Source of the DNA: CAYTIB01 sp964437725
Lineage (GTDB): Bacteria > UBA8248 > JACPRG01 > G963555815
Direction: 5' to 3'
Length of the DNA: 64,000 bases
NCBI GenBank assembly: GCA_964437725.1
Contig: CAYTIB010000026.1
Coordinates: forward strand, 1 to 64,000
The notes under the pieces are model-generated. The model was not told the origin of the DNA. It searched no databases and was given only the letters and a program-made list of their open reading frames with translations. Made by a program: the position numbers and the translations under genes. Below, piece by piece: positions 19,440 through 28,648 of the stretch. Within the stretch, counting starts at the first letter, position 1; each line of letters opens with the position of its first letter.

Positions 19440-20180
19440 TTAATTTTTTAGGTAATTTTCAAGGAAGGCTAGCGTCCGATCCAAAGAGAGCTTCGCTGAC
19501 TTTTCATCGTAGTGCCCTTCTCGCTGGTCGCAAAAAAATCCATGCCCCGCACCCTCATAGACGAAAACATCATGTGTTTTCCCAAAACTCCGGAGGGCCT
19601 CACGAATTTGACCGACGTGTTCCAAAGGAATCGCATGGTCGTTCTCGGCAAAGTGGCATAAAACGGGACACTGGATACTTTCGGTTAGTGAGATCGGGGC
19701 AACAGGAGTGCTCTCACTCAGCTCGTCACTCACGATCTGGCCTCCGTAATAGACCACGCACGCCGCCAGTTCGGAAATACTTGCTGCGGCCAAGTAGGAA
19801 ACCCGACCTCCCATGCAATAGCCCAATACGCCAACTTTATCCGAGTTGATTTCGGTTAAACTCCTAAGATGATCCAACCCAGCACTCATCTCCTCAACCA
19901 CCTCGGCATCTTTGAGACGAGACTTTTTCTCTCGGGCTATATCAAACTCCGTGTACGGAGTATGGGGTTCGGTTTCGCGATGGAATAATTCCACGGAAAT
20001 TGCAGCATATCCAAAGTTTGCATAACGACGACAAATATCTTGAATATGATCATTAACGCCAAATATCTCCTCGATTATAAGTAGACCAGGATGGGGGCCG
20101 GATCCTTCTGGTAGAGCAAGGTAAGCAGGCACCGAATCGCCATTGACATTAATTTCAATATTCTGTGCTTCGATGGCCAT
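19440..20180 (-). CDS. Dienelactone hydrolase family protein
   Basis: A 246-residue cytoplasmic alpha/beta hydrolase. The nucleophile Cys122 sits in GYCMGG, with Asp181 (ENDHAIP) and His213 (GAGHGF) completing the Cys-Asp-His triad; Glu37 in IIEEIFG fits the family's gating Glu. True dienelactone hydrolases open the lactone ring in chlorocatechol breakdown, but many relatives act on other lactones or esters. It lies 69 bases upstream, on the same strand, of large-subunit copy 4 and may be co-transcribed with it. The ATG follows GGAG. Confidence 0.9.
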   Translation of the reverse strand: MAIEAQNIEINVNGDSVPAYLALPEGSGPHPGLLIIEEIFGVNDHIQDICRRYANFGYAAISVELFHRETEPHTPYTEFDIAREKKSRLKDAEVVEEMSAGLDHLRSLTEINSDKVGVLGYCMGGRVSYLAAASISELAACVVYYGGQIVSDELSESTPVAPISLTESIQCPVLCHFAENDHAIPLEHVGQIREALRSFGKTHDVFVYEGAGHGFFCDQREGHYDEKSAKLSLDRTLAFLENYLKN

Positions 20181-20414
20181 CTTTTTAATCTCCGTAACAG
20201 GATGAAAGGGAAAGTCAAACGAAATCGCAACGCGTCCGGATATTAAGAGTGGAATCAGCCCACCGGGACATCCTAACGGTCCTTTAGCAAATAAACACTC
20301 ACCTCAAAAAAGGAGTGGGAACCGAACTTGACCATGTGTGAAGACATTCCCTCTTAACATTTCAATTTCGTTTACCTTATCATGGATATTCTGGGCGGGA
20401 ACCACAAAATCCCC

Positions 20415-20443
20415 TTGACAGGACTCAACCACACAAATATCAT
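20415..20443 (+). promoter_or_regulatory. Sigma70-type promoter of the XRE-cupin regulator gene
   Basis: A perfect TTGACA (20415-20420) and TATCAT (20438-20443) are separated by 17 bases, the optimal spacing. The start codon at 20493 lies 50 bases after the -10 box. The 312-base gap 20181-20492 between the divergent hydrolase and regulator genes holds this promoter and the operator below; nothing else stands out in it. Confidence 0.7.
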
Positions 20444-20455
20444 CATATGATATTT
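20435..20455 (+). promoter_or_regulatory. Inverted-repeat operator overlapping the -10 box
   Basis: AAATATCAT (20435-20443), a CAT spacer and ATGATATTT (20447-20455) form a perfect 9-3-9 inverted repeat. Its left arm contains the -10 box of the adjacent promoter. A dimeric XRE protein is encoded just downstream, so autorepression is the natural inference. Confidence 0.6.
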
Positions 20456-20492
20456 ATTTCCACTCACAAGAACCTATGAAATCGAGAGGCGC

Positions 20493-21062
20493 ATGGAACA
20501 GACTCTTTCAATAGAGGAAAACGCCGGAGCTCGGATACGTGAACTTCGGAAATCTTACCAATACACGCTAGAACAATTAGCAGAGCTAGTAGGCATCTCC
20601 AAGAGTGTTTTGTCAAAAATTGAAAATGGCAAAGTTTCCTCTCCGATTTCAACTTATTCGCGAATTTGCGCTGCACTTAATATTTCACTCTCCGATATCT
20701 TCAGCGAAGAAAACGGCGAAGACCACTCTTTGGTTCGGAAAAGAGACAGAATTCCGCTCTCTGTTAGAGACAGTCAGATAGGTTATACTTACTATTCGCT
20801 AACTCAGCCACGGAAAGGCCGACGGATGTCGCCCTTTCTCCTCTACTACCCACACGAACTACTGGAGATCCCTACCTCTCACCACGCCGGAGAAGAATTC
20901 CTTTTCATCTTAAAGGGGGAGTTAGAATTTCTGTTCGGAGAAAAAAGGTTGGAACTCAAGGAGGGAGACAGTCTGTACATCGACGCAAAACGGATGCACG
21001 GAGCCAGAGCCCTTGGCAAAGAGGACTGCGAGGTTCTCGTAATCGGCACGTCGAGCCCCTGA
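20493..21062 (+). CDS. XRE-family transcriptional regulator with C-terminal cupin domain
   Basis: A 189-residue regulator. The helix-turn-helix domain (about 12-66) has the LEQLAELVGISKSVLSKIENG pattern and LNISLSDIF. The cupin_2 domain (about 105-185) has HHAGEEFLFILKGELEF and a second His near 168 (RMHGARAL). Relatives such as PuuR or SutR sense small molecules through the cupin and control nearby amine or amino-acid genes. The M24 enzyme starts 18 bases downstream and is probably co-transcribed; the block to 33063 is the likely regulon. The promoter and palindromic operator upstream suggest autoregulation. Confidence 0.92.
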   Translation: MEQTLSIEENAGARIRELRKSYQYTLEQLAELVGISKSVLSKIENGKVSSPISTYSRICAALNISLSDIFSEENGEDHSLVRKRDRIPLSVRDSQIGYTYYSLTQPRKGRRMSPFLLYYPHELLEIPTSHHAGEEFLFILKGELEFLFGEKRLELKEGDSLYIDAKRMHGARALGKEDCEVLVIGTSSP

Positions 21063-21080
21063 TGGAGACGATAAGATACC

Positions 21081-22238
21081 ATGGTCATTAATTATCACCG
21101 GTTTCCAAAATCAGAGTACGAAAACAGATGGCAAGCAGCACAAAGAAGAATGGAAAGTGACGGTCTGGACGGTCTCTTGATTACGGAGAAAACCAACTAC
21201 ATTTACTTTTGTGGCGGAAACCCGGATTTTTCTTTCTCACGGCCAACTACTTTTCTTCTGCCTCGTTCTGGTGACCCTGTCTGTATTGTGCACAAGTTTT
21301 TCAAGGATCTGACCACCCGAAGTACCTACGTTGACGATATTCGGGTGTTTCAAGCTTTGGGCGGCGCACCTGTAGACACTATCGTCCAAACCATGAAGGA
21401 GATCGGACTGGGGCCTGGAAAGATCGGTTGTGAACTCGGTTATGAACAACGACTCGGCATATCACGCGAGGATTTGCAGTCCATCGCCAATGCCATGCCA
21501 GCAGCCGATTTTCAGGATGGCTCATCGGTAATTTGGGGTTGCCGAATGATTAAATCCCCCGCAGAAATTGAGCGGCTTCGGGAAGCTGGACGAATCACGG
21601 GAAGGGTTTACGAATCTTTGTTTCCCTCGGTTCAGCCGGGCATGACGGAGAGCGAGATCGTCAACGATTTTATCCGACTGCACGCTGAGCAAGGCGGCGG
21701 AAACCCATGGTTTCTCATCAACTCTGGATCGGAAAATTATGACATCCCATGTGGGGGGCCGGCTGATCGAACCCTGAAGATTGGAGATGTTCTTTGGATG
21801 GATGGCGGATGTAGTGTTGGAGATTACTGGTCTGACTTTACGCGAATGGCTTTTCTCGGCCAACCCTCTGATGAACAACGGCACGTCTATGACCTGATCG
21901 TCGACGTCACCCAAAAAACGATTGAGTCCATCCGACCCGGCATGACATGCGCGGATGTCCAGGCAGTAAACGATAGATTATTTGAAAAGGCAGGTTACAA
22001 CTACAACGAAATCGACTTCGCCGGAGGCCGTATTGGACATGGCATGGGTACAATGATCACCGAACCCCCGCATGTAGCTGCTTACGACCAGACGGTCCTC
22101 GAGCCAGGCATGGTGATTACCGTTGAACCTGGATGGATGCGGAAAGACGGTTGCTTCCACGTGGAAGATAACATTCTTATCGTTGAAGATGGGAGTGAGG
22201 TTCTCAGCCAGTGCACAAGAGATCTGTTGGTTGTCTAA
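21081..22238 (+). CDS. M24-family peptidase-like protein (Xaa-Pro aminopeptidase/creatinase type)
   Basis: A 385-residue pita-bread-fold enzyme. The N-terminal creatinase-type domain runs to about 150. The catalytic domain has all five metal-ligand positions: Asp in LWMDGG, Asp in SDFTR, His in IGHGMG, Glu in VEPGW and Glu in VEDNIL. The family contains X-Pro peptidases, creatinase and DMSP lyase DddP, so the reaction cannot be set by family alone. Its place between an amine-type regulator and an oxidoreductase module suggests catabolism of a modified amino acid or N-methyl compound. Confidence 0.88.
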   Translation: MVINYHRFPKSEYENRWQAAQRRMESDGLDGLLITEKTNYIYFCGGNPDFSFSRPTTFLLPRSGDPVCIVHKFFKDLTTRSTYVDDIRVFQALGGAPVDTIVQTMKEIGLGPGKIGCELGYEQRLGISREDLQSIANAMPAADFQDGSSVIWGCRMIKSPAEIERLREAGRITGRVYESLFPSVQPGMTESEIVNDFIRLHAEQGGGNPWFLINSGSENYDIPCGGPADRTLKIGDVLWMDGGCSVGDYWSDFTRMAFLGQPSDEQRHVYDLIVDVTQKTIESIRPGMTCADVQAVNDRLFEKAGYNYNEIDFAGGRIGHGMGTMITEPPHVAAYDQTVLEPGMVITVEPGWMRKDGCFHVEDNILIVEDGSEVLSQCTRDLLVV

Positions 22239-22385
22239 CTCGTGGGCCCATCTGCAATATAATCGATTGGAGCAAAATCAAGTAAATTAGGTAACAACCG
22301 TATCCTAAACCTTCTGGAACTTGCGTAGGCCAGAATCGAGTACAGGGGGACAGTTTTTGGATTCAGTAAAAATAAGGAGAATGGA

Positions 22386-24158
22386 ATGGTCAGCCTGGCA
22401 GACGTAGTGGATGAGGTAATCCAAACGGATGTCCTAATTGCGGGAAGCGAAGGGGCCGGGGCACGTGCCGCAATCTCAGCTCACGACTCCGGCGCATCTG
22501 TCACAGTGGTTACAAAAGGATTTGTAGGCAAAAGCGGGGCAACGCTGACAGCTGATGCAGACATTGACGTGGATAGCCAATCTTGCAGCAAGCTCTTTAA
22601 TCTTCCCGGACATCCAGATGACAACATCCAAACCTTTTTCGAAGACATGGTTCATGAGGGAGACTGGCTTAATAACCAGCGACTTGCAGAGATTCACGCA
22701 GAGGAGGCAGGGCCTCGTGTGAAGGATCTTGTCGATTGGGGAATCCGGATCGAGCGTCTGACTCACGCTCCAGGTCATCGATATCCTCGCGGGATTTGGA
22801 TCGAAGGGCCTGAGTTCGCAAGGGTTCTAACCCAGGAAATACGAAAACGGCCTGGAATTCAGCTAATCGAGACTTTTATGCTCACCGACGTTTTAATGAG
22901 CGGTGGACGTTGTGTTGGTGCCATCGGGTTAGACTACCGAAATGGAAAGATCATCGCAATTGAAGCATCTGCGGTTATTCTTTGTACGGGCGGGGCAATG
23001 CGAATGTATCGTTACACAACGGCCCCGGAGGAGCTCACAGGAGACGGTTTAGCAGCTGCTTACCGCGCCGGTGCAGAGCTCATGGACATGGAGTTTCCCA
23101 TGTTCCTACCATATATCCTCATCAAACCGGATGCCGTCAATAGTATTGATTTTCCATACCTGCTGAGTGCCTACCTGGACGCCAAGGCTCTAAACCGTAT
23201 GGGCCAGGAATACATGGTCAAGTGGGATCGGATGCGCCTGGCACAGAGCACCCGAGACGTCAATGCCATCGCACAGATGATGGAAGTTTTGGAGGGCAGA
23301 GGGAGCCCGAATGATGGAACATACCTCTCTTTAAAACACATCCCAAAAAACATTCTTGATCGGAGTTCAGACTGGCTTCCAAAGATGATCGGTCGGTGGC
23401 GTTATGGAGCCTTCAAGATGAAAGATTTCTTGCCAGATCTTAGCCAGGATGCAATCGAGTGTGCTCCGGCCTGTCACTTCTGGACCGGCGGCATTAAAAT
23501 CAACGAGGATTGCGAAACCAATCTGCCTGGTCTTTATGCAGCAGGCGAAGGAACGGGTGGTGTTCACGGTGCAAATCGCGTTTCGGGAAACGCACTAACT
23601 ATGACACAGGTTTGGGGCCCACGGGCTGGGGAAGCAGCCGCGAAGTTTGTTAAGGATCAAGGACGGGTCGAGATTGATGTGGAACAAGCCAAAGAACTCA
23701 AAGAAAAAATCCTTGCACCGTTGAACCGAAAATCCGGTACAAGTCCCATCGAAATCCGCAAGGAAACACGCCGCCTATCTCACCTCTACCTCAACGCTGT
23801 CCGGGACGGCAAGAACCTGGAAGAGACCCTTCTGAAAGTTGAGGAACTCAAGGAGCAGGAGAAAACAGTATTTACAAAAAATTCTAATTTGCTTCAATAC
23901 AACATGGAATGGATCGAAGCCCTCCAAACGGAAAACCTTCTGTCCATCATGGAAATGGTTGGCAAGGCTAGTCTTCTCCGCGAAGAGAGCCGGGGTGCTA
24001 TGTTCCGACGAGATTTCAACGATACCGACGGAGTTAACTGGCTAAAAAGTATAATCATCTACCAAGAGAGTGACCAAATGAATGTGCGAACAGAGCCTGT
24101 CGTCACAACAACGATAGAGCTTCCACGTAAAGTCTACAAATACTGGGACGCCGAGTGA
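22386..24158 (+). CDS. Fumarate reductase/succinate dehydrogenase-like flavoprotein (copy 1)
   Basis: A 590-residue FAD protein of the FrdA/SdhA/AprA superfamily. The dinucleotide site is GSEGAGARAA at about 20-29. The substrate-side segments are ACHFWTGGIKI, GLYAAGEGTGGVHGANR and SGNALTMTQVWG. The usual Sdh HPTG and THGANRL residues are only partly kept, so succinate is unlikely to be the substrate. A C-terminal helical domain (about 440-590) is present. An AAGGAG site precedes the ATG. The gene is seven bases from a lone 2Fe-2S protein gene, and the pair recurs at 57297-59478. It probably oxidises or reduces a C-C or C-N bond and passes electrons through the ferredoxin. Confidence 0.87.
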   Translation: MVSLADVVDEVIQTDVLIAGSEGAGARAAISAHDSGASVTVVTKGFVGKSGATLTADADIDVDSQSCSKLFNLPGHPDDNIQTFFEDMVHEGDWLNNQRLAEIHAEEAGPRVKDLVDWGIRIERLTHAPGHRYPRGIWIEGPEFARVLTQEIRKRPGIQLIETFMLTDVLMSGGRCVGAIGLDYRNGKIIAIEASAVILCTGGAMRMYRYTTAPEELTGDGLAAAYRAGAELMDMEFPMFLPYILIKPDAVNSIDFPYLLSAYLDAKALNRMGQEYMVKWDRMRLAQSTRDVNAIAQMMEVLEGRGSPNDGTYLSLKHIPKNILDRSSDWLPKMIGRWRYGAFKMKDFLPDLSQDAIECAPACHFWTGGIKINEDCETNLPGLYAAGEGTGGVHGANRVSGNALTMTQVWGPRAGEAAAKFVKDQGRVEIDVEQAKELKEKILAPLNRKSGTSPIEIRKETRRLSHLYLNAVRDGKNLEETLLKVEELKEQEKTVFTKNSNLLQYNMEWIEALQTENLLSIMEMVGKASLLREESRGAMFRRDFNDTDGVNWLKSIIIYQESDQMNVRTEPVVTTTIELPRKVYKYWDAE

Positions 24159-24165
24159 GGAGGCC

Positions 24166-24534
24166 ATGGCAAAAACTTACACTGTCAAATTAGAGCGTTT
24201 TAACCCAGTTGTCGAAACGGAGCCTTTCATCGATGAATATGAAGTCCCCATTGAGAAGGGATGGAGTATCCTTAACGTTTTGGCATATATCTACGACGAA
24301 CTGGACCCGTCTGTCTGTTACTATGGGTCATGCCGCGTGGGCAAGTGTGTAGCCTGTCACGTCAAGGTGAACGGCCGTACCCGTCTAGCATGTACCGAGA
24401 TAGCTGAACAGGCTGATATAACCATCGAACCACTTCCGAGTATCCGTGACACATTTATCAGAGACATGGTGCTAGACTGGTCTCAAGTCAACCCAGTTGG
24501 AAAAACTGGAACAAGCGACGACGAAACGGATTAA
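24166..24534 (+). CDS. Short FrdB-like protein with only the 2Fe-2S domain (copy 1)
   Basis: A 122-residue protein matching the N-terminal domain of succinate dehydrogenase iron-sulfur subunits. Cluster ligands Cys56, 61, 64 and 76 have the SdhB spacing (C-x4-C-x2-C-x11-C) inside SCRVGKCVACHVKVNG. The C-terminal domain with the 4Fe-4S and 3Fe-4S clusters is missing, and the frame ends naturally, so this is a design feature and not a truncation. GAGGAGG precedes the ATG. It is the evident redox partner of the flavoprotein seven bases upstream. Confidence 0.88.
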   Translation: MAKTYTVKLERFNPVVETEPFIDEYEVPIEKGWSILNVLAYIYDELDPSVCYYGSCRVGKCVACHVKVNGRTRLACTEIAEQADITIEPLPSIRDTFIRDMVLDWSQVNPVGKTGTSDDETD

Positions 24535-24565
24535 ACCTTAGGTGACACGAGGAAGTGGAGGGAGC

Positions 24566-25561
24566 GTGGGTTCTAGAAACAACACGCTAAGCGAGGGTGC
24601 AGTTTGGCCATCGCTTGCAGATTACTGGCACCCCGTAGCTTACTCTCACGAAGTTACCGATAAGCCAGTTCCGGTCAAACTCCTGGGAGAGAACATTGTC
24701 GTCTGCCGTTTGGGGAATGTTGTTAGTGCATTTTCCGATCTCTGCATTCATCGGGGGACTCCTATCTCCCTGGGCTGGATCGAGAACAACGAAATCATTT
24801 GCGCCTACCATGGCTGGTCCTATAACTCCGATGGACGTTGTACCCGTATTCCCTCGATACCACCCGAACATCCCATTCCAAAGAAAGCCTGTCTTACTAG
24901 CTATCAGGCAGCTGAGAGATACGGCATAGTTTGGGTCTCCCAGTCGGAGAACCCTCGATCGCCCATTCCAGAGTACCCCGCTTACGAAGACGAAAACTAC
25001 AACGTCATTATCCGGGATAGCGGGATATGGGAATGTAGTGCGGGAAGAGCCATTGAGAACTTTATCGACTTAGGCCATTTCTCCTGGATACATGAGGGAA
25101 TTCTTGGAGACAGAGACCACACCCTCACGCCCGAGATGGCCATCGAACGTCATGGGGAAACACTCCATTTTCATTGCGACTGCTATCCCGATCAGATTCA
25201 TCCCGTCCCCCATAGGCGAGTCTATCGATTGACCCGGCCTTTCTCTATCTACAACTGGAAGGAAGAACCGGGCGAACGCGAAGAGGTGCTAGTATTTATC
25301 TGTACGCCGCACACCAGTGATTCTTGTACGTGGTTTTTTATGATCGCTCGCAACTACACACCGGATACGTCAAAGGGGGAAGGGGAGGGTCAAGAAAACC
25401 TTTACAAGCTAATCCTCGACCAGGACCAAACTATTGTTGAACGCCAACGTCCTGAGGAACTTCCACTAGATTTGCGTGAGGAACTCCACATCAAAGGTCC
25501 TGACGCCATTGCCCTGGAATACCGCAGGTTTCTACTCGAATTAGGAATTGATCTGAACTGA
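24566..25561 (+). CDS. Rieske non-heme iron oxygenase, alpha subunit
   Basis: A 331-residue phthalate-dioxygenase-like oxygenase. The Rieske cluster is bound by Cys60-x-His62 and Cys79-x2-His82 (CIH, CAYH). The mononuclear iron site is Asp168-x2-His171-x4-His176 in DLGHFSWIH. The frame is open from 24542, but the GTG at 24566 has a good GGAGG site, so it is preferred. No dedicated reductase adjoins; the 2Fe-2S protein 31 bases upstream could supply electrons. Such single-component-type oxygenases demethylate or hydroxylate aromatic and N-methyl compounds. Confidence 0.9.
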   Translation: MGSRNNTLSEGAVWPSLADYWHPVAYSHEVTDKPVPVKLLGENIVVCRLGNVVSAFSDLCIHRGTPISLGWIENNEIICAYHGWSYNSDGRCTRIPSIPPEHPIPKKACLTSYQAAERYGIVWVSQSENPRSPIPEYPAYEDENYNVIIRDSGIWECSAGRAIENFIDLGHFSWIHEGILGDRDHTLTPEMAIERHGETLHFHCDCYPDQIHPVPHRRVYRLTRPFSIYNWKEEPGEREEVLVFICTPHTSDSCTWFFMIARNYTPDTSKGEGEGQENLYKLILDQDQTIVERQRPEELPLDLREELHIKGPDAIALEYRRFLLELGIDLN

Positions 25562-25703
25562 GAAAATACACCCTCCTACTTCGGTGTGTACCTTGAAAAC
25601 CAATCCCTCGTTGAAAAAACATGCGGGGGGGGGTTGAGGTAACTCATTTTACATTCTGGGAATCATTCCAGCAAAGATACTCACAACCATGTGAGAGAAG
25701 AAG

Positions 25704-26579
25704 ATGAATTTCTTTTTCATAGCTGAATTTCTTGCAATCATGACGGCCATCGGTATCGCATCGGGAGATGTGGTTGCACGACTTGCTCTTCGCCATGCGT
25801 CTCCTTTCATGGGCGCCTTTATGACATCCTCCGTTGGATGCATCTTGTTCGGGGGGATTTTGTGGATGGTGGGGGCAAAAGCCCCAATCAACATTGCTGG
25901 AATCGGTTGGTTCTTGTTAGCGGGATTGGTTCAACCTGCCTTCGGATTCATTACGCTAATGAAAGCCTTCGAATCCGTTGGCGTTGCTCGCACTGCCGCC
26001 ATAATGGGAACCTCCCCGCTGTTTGGGGTATCCATCGCCATTCTATTCCTCGGGGAGCGACCAGGCCTGAATGTTGCTGTAGGTACTATCCTTATCGTCC
26101 TAGGTGTTATTTTTCTTAGTCTGGAAGAGGGAACAAAAGGCACAATGGGGTGGAAAGGTTTGGGTTACGCATTTCTCACAGCGTTTTTGTTCGGTCTAGT
26201 ACCAGTTTTGAGAAAATCCGGACTGAATCACATTCCTTCGCCATTGTTCGGTATGACCATAGCTTCTTTTTCAGGATTGATTAGCTTGGTTGCTTGCTCC
26301 AGGTTATTTTCAGGCCCTCAAGGATTTACAAGGGAGAAGAAGGGAATACTACTGTATACATTATCCGGTACAATCCATGCAGTATTCGTTTTCGTTTACT
26401 TCATTGCGTTGGAACGCGGAACGGTATCTGTTGTTATTCCTCTCATGTTTACCTACCCCTTGTTCATCCTACCGATAGTTCATTTTACACTCAGAACACT
26501 TGAGCAAATCAGCCTACGACTTGTTTTTGGAGCAGCGCTTATCGTCTCTGGAGCAATTGCAATCACGGGGTTTCGATGA
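25704..26579 (+). CDS. EamA/DMT-family transporter (tandem copy 1 of 3)
   Basis: A 291-residue inner-membrane protein with ten predicted helices in two EamA repeats (about 1-140 and 150-290). Landmarks are GDVVARLALRHASP in the first helix, TAAIMGTSPLF and FLGERPG in the first repeat, and LRKSGLNHIPSPLFGM in the second. DMT proteins export or import metabolites; direction and cargo are not evident. It is followed closely by two paralogues. The gap before it contains a run of nine G at 25625-25633. Confidence 0.9.
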   Translation: MNFFFIAEFLAIMTAIGIASGDVVARLALRHASPFMGAFMTSSVGCILFGGILWMVGAKAPINIAGIGWFLLAGLVQPAFGFITLMKAFESVGVARTAAIMGTSPLFGVSIAILFLGERPGLNVAVGTILIVLGVIFLSLEEGTKGTMGWKGLGYAFLTAFLFGLVPVLRKSGLNHIPSPLFGMTIASFSGLISLVACSRLFSGPQGFTREKKGILLYTLSGTIHAVFVFVYFIALERGTVSVVIPLMFTYPLFILPIVHFTLRTLEQISLRLVFGAALIVSGAIAITGFR

Positions 26580-26628
26580 GCCTAGTAGAGCCTAAACCAA
26601 GCCCGAAACACTGGGAGGGAGCTATATA

Positions 26629-27492
26629 TTGCCTGCTGAAGCCTTGGCCGTGATGGCAGCATTTGGTATTGCCGCTGGAGATGTTATCGGACGTGTTGCC
26701 GTTCGCTCTTCCTCAGCTTATACGGGCGGGGTTTTTGCCTCCGCCGTAGGCCTGGTTTTGTTCGGCGCTCTTTGGCTATTTCTAACCTCACCTGTCGACA
26801 TCAATATATCCGGAACGCTTTGGTTTTTCCTCGCAGGACTTGTCCACCCCGCTTTCGGATACGTTATCATTCTCCACGCCTCCCGGATGATAGGTATTGC
26901 GCGTACGGCAGCAATCTTAGGCACCGCTCCCGCTTTCACTCTTATTGTTTCTATCCTCTTTCTTGATGAGCGTCCTGGATGGATTGTGGCCGCGGGGACG
27001 TTGTGCGTTATTTGCGGCGTGATAACCATTAGCCTAGAAGAAGGAGCTACAGGATCCATCCGGAGGAAAAGTTTGGGTTATCCCTTTCTCGGAGCCTTTT
27101 TGTTCGGTCTTGTGCCAGTTCTCAGAAAAGCGGGGATGAATCATATACCGTCGCCGATCTTTGGTATGGCTGCATCTTCTCTGGCTGGAGTTGTAACCCT
27201 TCTGGCTGTTGCCAAGCTCTTCCCCGTTGGGCAGCGTTTCAACACCGAAAAAAGAGGTTTAGCTCTTTACGGAATAGCAGGTATGCTTTTGGCCACAGCT
27301 GTCTACCTCTATTTTGTCGCCCTCAACAAGGGAACCGTTTCGGTCCTGGCTCCCCTTTTATTTACGTATCCACTTTTCATAATTGTCATTTCGTACCTTA
27401 CCATCCGCAAACTCGAACGCTTGACATTCCGGCTAGTAGTTGGGGCAATATTAATCGTTGCAGGGGCCGTCATTATCACCAGCTTGCAGTGA
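26629..27492 (+). CDS. EamA/DMT-family transporter (tandem copy 2 of 3)
   Basis: A 287-residue ten-helix DMT protein with the same landmarks as its neighbours (GDVIGRVAVRSSSAYTG, TAAILGTAPAF, FLDERPG, LRKAGMNHIPSPIFGM). The start is TTG at 26629 behind a strong GGGAGGGAG site. It lies 49 bases after copy 1. The paralogues differ along their whole length, so this is an old duplication with time to diverge in specificity, or members that form a heteromer. Confidence 0.9.
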   Translation: MPAEALAVMAAFGIAAGDVIGRVAVRSSSAYTGGVFASAVGLVLFGALWLFLTSPVDINISGTLWFFLAGLVHPAFGYVIILHASRMIGIARTAAILGTAPAFTLIVSILFLDERPGWIVAAGTLCVICGVITISLEEGATGSIRRKSLGYPFLGAFLFGLVPVLRKAGMNHIPSPIFGMAASSLAGVVTLLAVAKLFPVGQRFNTEKRGLALYGIAGMLLATAVYLYFVALNKGTVSVLAPLLFTYPLFIIVISYLTIRKLERLTFRLVVGAILIVAGAVIITSLQ

Positions 27493-27591
27493 AACATGAT
27501 GTAGCAAAAAAATTATCGACCAGGGTCAAGGTATAAAAAAATCGGAATTTCTTGATCCTCTGAATTCACAGAAAATCTGGACCAAGTTTCA

Positions 27592-28470
27592 ATGGACTTC
27601 ACAATAGCACCTGAAATCCTAGTAATCATGACATCCATCACCTTTGCCGTCGGGGATGTTATCGGACGGCTAGCAGTCCGTCACTCCTCGCCTTATACAG
27701 GCTCTTTATTGGCCCCCGCTGTCACTCTTTTCGTATTTTCTCTGATAGCTCTAGGGTCATTTTCATGGATGAACTTTAATTGGACGGGGGCTGTTTGGTT
27801 TCTGGGAGCAGGGGTTTTTTACCCGGGCTTCGGAATTATTACCCTATTCAAGGGGTTCGAGCGTGTCGGCGTTGCTAGAACCACTGCCATTATCGGTGTT
27901 TCTCCATTAATCAGCACTTCGGTTGCCGTTCTTTTCATGGGTGAGCGACCGACTTGGGAAACCCTATTTGGAACCATTCTGATTATCATAGGCGTGCTAA
28001 TTATCAGCATGGAACAAGATGAGACTGGAAAACGTATGGGGATCGGCGATCTCGCCTGGCCCGTCCTGAGTGCCTTCTGTTTTGCAGGCACGCCAATTAT
28101 GAGAAAGGCCGGAATGAACTACTTTCCCTCTCCTGTAATTGGGATGGTCATTTCCTCAATTGGGGGGCTAGTGGTTCTTCTAGCTTGCATAGGTCTGATC
28201 CCTCGCGGACAGAGGTTCAGTCGCAGCGCTATCGGAATCGCTCAATATTGTCTTACCGGCTTGATTTACGCCCTAGGAGTTTACTGGTATTTCATCGCAC
28301 TAGGCCGGGGAAATGTGTCGACCTTGGCACCACTAATTGTAATTTATCCACTGTTCATAATAGCAATCATGGCTACCGTATTCCGAAGGATGGAACGCAT
28401 CTCCCTTGTCCTTGTCGCTGGAGCTATTTTAATTGTGGCGGGCGCCGTGATCATTACCGGCTTTGGATAA
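27592..28470 (+). CDS. EamA/DMT-family transporter (tandem copy 3 of 3)
   Basis: A 292-residue ten-helix DMT protein (GDVIGRLAVRHSSPYTG, TTAIIGVSPLI, FMGERPT, MRKAGMNYFPSPVIGM). It starts with ATG 99 bases after copy 2 without a strong ribosome site. It shares the internal RKAGMN-x2-PSP signature with copies 1 and 2, which marks the three as one subfamily. Confidence 0.9.
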   Translation: MDFTIAPEILVIMTSITFAVGDVIGRLAVRHSSPYTGSLLAPAVTLFVFSLIALGSFSWMNFNWTGAVWFLGAGVFYPGFGIITLFKGFERVGVARTTAIIGVSPLISTSVAVLFMGERPTWETLFGTILIIIGVLIISMEQDETGKRMGIGDLAWPVLSAFCFAGTPIMRKAGMNYFPSPVIGMVISSIGGLVVLLACIGLIPRGQRFSRSAIGIAQYCLTGLIYALGVYWYFIALGRGNVSTLAPLIVIYPLFIIAIMATVFRRMERISLVLVAGAILIVAGAVIITGFG

Positions 28471-28648
28471 ATACCTCCTTCGGCTCATTGAAAAAGAGCA
28501 GTAAGTATTACCATGCTTTGCAGCAACTTCTCTGGCATGCTAATTTTACTCGTTTTCAAAACTGAGCGTTGGGATCCTCGTCGTTGTAAGCAGTTAACGC
28601 GAACCCAACGAAACAACCTGTATCGGATAAACTCGAGGAGTACAAATA

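Noticed and set aside
25625..25633. A run of nine G as a phase-variable switch for the EamA genes
   Set aside because: It lies in a gap and not inside a gene or between clear promoter boxes, so no switching role can be supported.
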